51,038 nt of DNA from an uncultured Bacilli bacterium (GTDB taxonomy: Bacteria > Bacillota_I > Bacilli_A > RFN20 > CAG-288). Positions 50,164 through 51,038 of this stretch are shown piece after piece (positions within the stretch are counted from its first letter, which is position 1; each line of letters starts with the position of its first letter). The stretch lies in contig CAOSOP010000001.1 in the NCBI GenBank assembly GCA_948525355.1, forward strand, positions 732 through 51,769, given 5' to 3'. A program made the position numbers and the translations under genes. The notes under the pieces were generated by a model, which searched no databases, was not told the DNA's origin, and saw only the letters and a list, made by a program, of their open reading frames with translations.

Positions 50164-50991
50164 TTATTCCAAATATTTACCAAAATAATCTTTCACAACA
50201 TCTTCATTGTAACCATCTTCTCCACGCCAACATTCTATATAAAACCAATCATTTTTACCTCTTACTGGTCTATTGTACGAGCCTGGCTCAAGCACCCCGA
50301 TACAAGCAAGAATTTCAAGAATTACTGATCGCTCATCCTTGTTTGATTTAAAATTTGGAATATCCTTAAGTTTATCTCGTAAAATACTTGGATAATCATC
50401 TTTTTCGCATGACTTTGCTGCAACTAAAATATTTTTAAATATTTCTATATCATCTCTTGTAGGCTGGCTTATTTCTTCCTCTAAAAATCTTTCCAGATCA
50501 AACATTACATATATTAAATCGCTATGCCTAACACCACCCCACTTGATTCTTTCAAAATTTAGTACATTCAAATCTACATTTTTATAATAATCATTCCCAC
50601 AAAGACCACACGATTGTTCACAAACGCCGCAACGATAAGAAAAATTTGCTGGTCTACCATTTTCATCAAACCCATGTCCTGTTGCAACCGGTTTATATTT
50701 ATGCGATTTGATGCTTTTTGCTGCATTATATGATGCTATTCCAGAACGCCATTCAAGCTTATGCAAAGATAAACTGCTTAAAAATGCTTGCGCTATTTGT
50801 TCTTTAGATATGCCATTAGCTGCCTTTATAATTCTCTTTACGCAATCATCATGTGAGATACTTAATTTATCAAACATTAGTCCCATTTTCTTTGCATATT
50901 CAAAATCTTGAGGATCAGTAAATTTTTCACTCTTCCATCCTTTTGTTGACCAATAAGTGTTAAATAAAATCTGCTTAGCTTTTTTGTCCAC
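50164..50991 (-). CDS. Unknown protein with four-cysteine cluster
   Basis: A 275-residue soluble protein starting at GTG 50991, with AAAGGAG 6 nt upstream. A Cys cluster, YRCGVCEQSCGLCGNDYY (about 120-137), may bind zinc or a cluster; around it are helical segments (SHDDCVKRIIKAANGISKEQIAQAFL) and a C-terminal part with WFYIECWRGEDGYNEDVV. It does not match a family I know. The first 40 bases of the gene and the region upstream form repeats (see 50941-51038). There is no clear partner gene; the gene upstream lies outside the window. Confidence 0.7.
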   Translation of the reverse strand: MDKKAKQILFNTYWSTKGWKSEKFTDPQDFEYAKKMGLMFDKLSISHDDCVKRIIKAANGISKEQIAQAFLSSLSLHKLEWRSGIASYNAAKSIKSHKYKPVATGHGFDENGRPANFSYRCGVCEQSCGLCGNDYYKNVDLNVLNFERIKWGGVRHSDLIYVMFDLERFLEEEISQPTRDDIEIFKNILVAAKSCEKDDYPSILRDKLKDIPNFKSNKDERSVILEILACIGVLEPGSYNRPVRGKNDWFYIECWRGEDGYNEDVVKDYFGKYLE

Positions 50992-51038
50992 GATATACTC
51001 CTTTCAATCAAAAAAGCTAAGCAGATTTTGTTGACCAA
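50941..51038. repeat. Inverted plus direct repeat around the start of the last gene
   Basis: A 21-bp stretch at 50966-50986 recurs as a perfect reverse complement at 51009-51029, with only 22 bp between; the loop holds the SD and GTG start. In addition TTTTGTTGACCAA at 50941-50953 is repeated directly at 51026-51038, the window edge. It could be a translation-control hairpin or a chimeric contig end. Confidence 0.75.

Noticed and set aside
1..51038. Mollicute code with TGA as tryptophan
   Set aside because: Genes stop cleanly at TGA (mraZ, nusB, xseA, yqeG, dinB) and Trp positions in conserved motifs use TGG.
1..51038. Prophage, insertion sequence, CRISPR array or rRNA/tRNA genes
   Set aside because: No transposase, integrase other than XerD, phage structural gene, repeat-spacer array or RNA gene of these kinds was seen.

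Overview
The window is AT-rich, uses the standard bacterial code (TGA is a stop, TGG is Trp) and has the gene neighbourhoods of a Gram-positive of the Bacilli/Firmicutes line. It looks like an uncultured, gene-poor relative near the Erysipelotrichia and Mollicutes branches. It still carries sporulation genes: a SigK-type sigma factor, SpoIVB and a SpoIIIAH-like protein. Signs of streamlining are tight operons, overlapping start and stop codons, and Bacillus operons that persist with members missing.

Layout. 1-1.4 kb: end of mraZ, rsmH and a short FtsL-like protein (a stub of the division/cell-wall cluster). 1.5-3.8 kb (minus): thrS with a threonine T-box, then a possible small RNA. 3.9-6.8 kb (minus): a secreted toxin-like protein with three paralogous small cytoplasmic proteins (probable immunity genes) and an in-frame decayed second toxin. 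6.9-10.2 kb (minus): glycolytic operon pfkA-pyk-ROK kinase with a cre-like site. 10.5-13.5 kb: a Fic protein behind a double palindrome, then a duplicated-domain lipoprotein behind a LacI-type operator and a cloverleaf-like leader. 13.6-31.5 kb (plus): tex, yqhY, a membrane protein, nusB-xseA-xseB-dxs, a PII-like protein with a cation/proton antiporter, recN-spoIVB, dinB-xerD-deoB, and an ABC binding protein with permease but no ATPase. 31.5-31.8 kb: gap with a strong match to a Firmicutes dif site. 31.8-37.3 kb (minus): mgtE with a 21-codon leader ORF, then the operon yqeG-yqeH-nadD/yqeK fusion-rsfS-mtnN. 37.5-39.1 kb (plus): a possible small RNA, an FNT-family channel and the SigK-like factor. 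39.1-43.6 kb (minus): parE-parC. 43.8-45.7 kb (plus): GNAT, plsY and a zinc-ribbon membrane protein. 45.8-51 kb (minus): yneF, spoIIIAH, efp, an LtaS-like enzyme, a membrane protein, rpmG and an unknown Cys-cluster protein.

The most unusual content is a family of four intergenic arrays, each of four units beginning TTAGTA (or a close variant) repeated with an exact 11-bp period, at 20.4, 24.7, 31.5 and 33.4 kb. All lie within about 13 kb, and one sits 100 bp from the dif site. Genes left of dif are mostly on the plus strand and genes right of it mostly on the minus strand, as expected where replication forks meet. The arrays may therefore belong to an undescribed terminus or nucleoid system. 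Other points of note: the toxin/immunity cluster, the putative Mg-sensing leader peptide of mgtE, several apparently leaderless mRNAs, an EF-P with Met instead of Lys at its tip, and three structured candidate RNAs.
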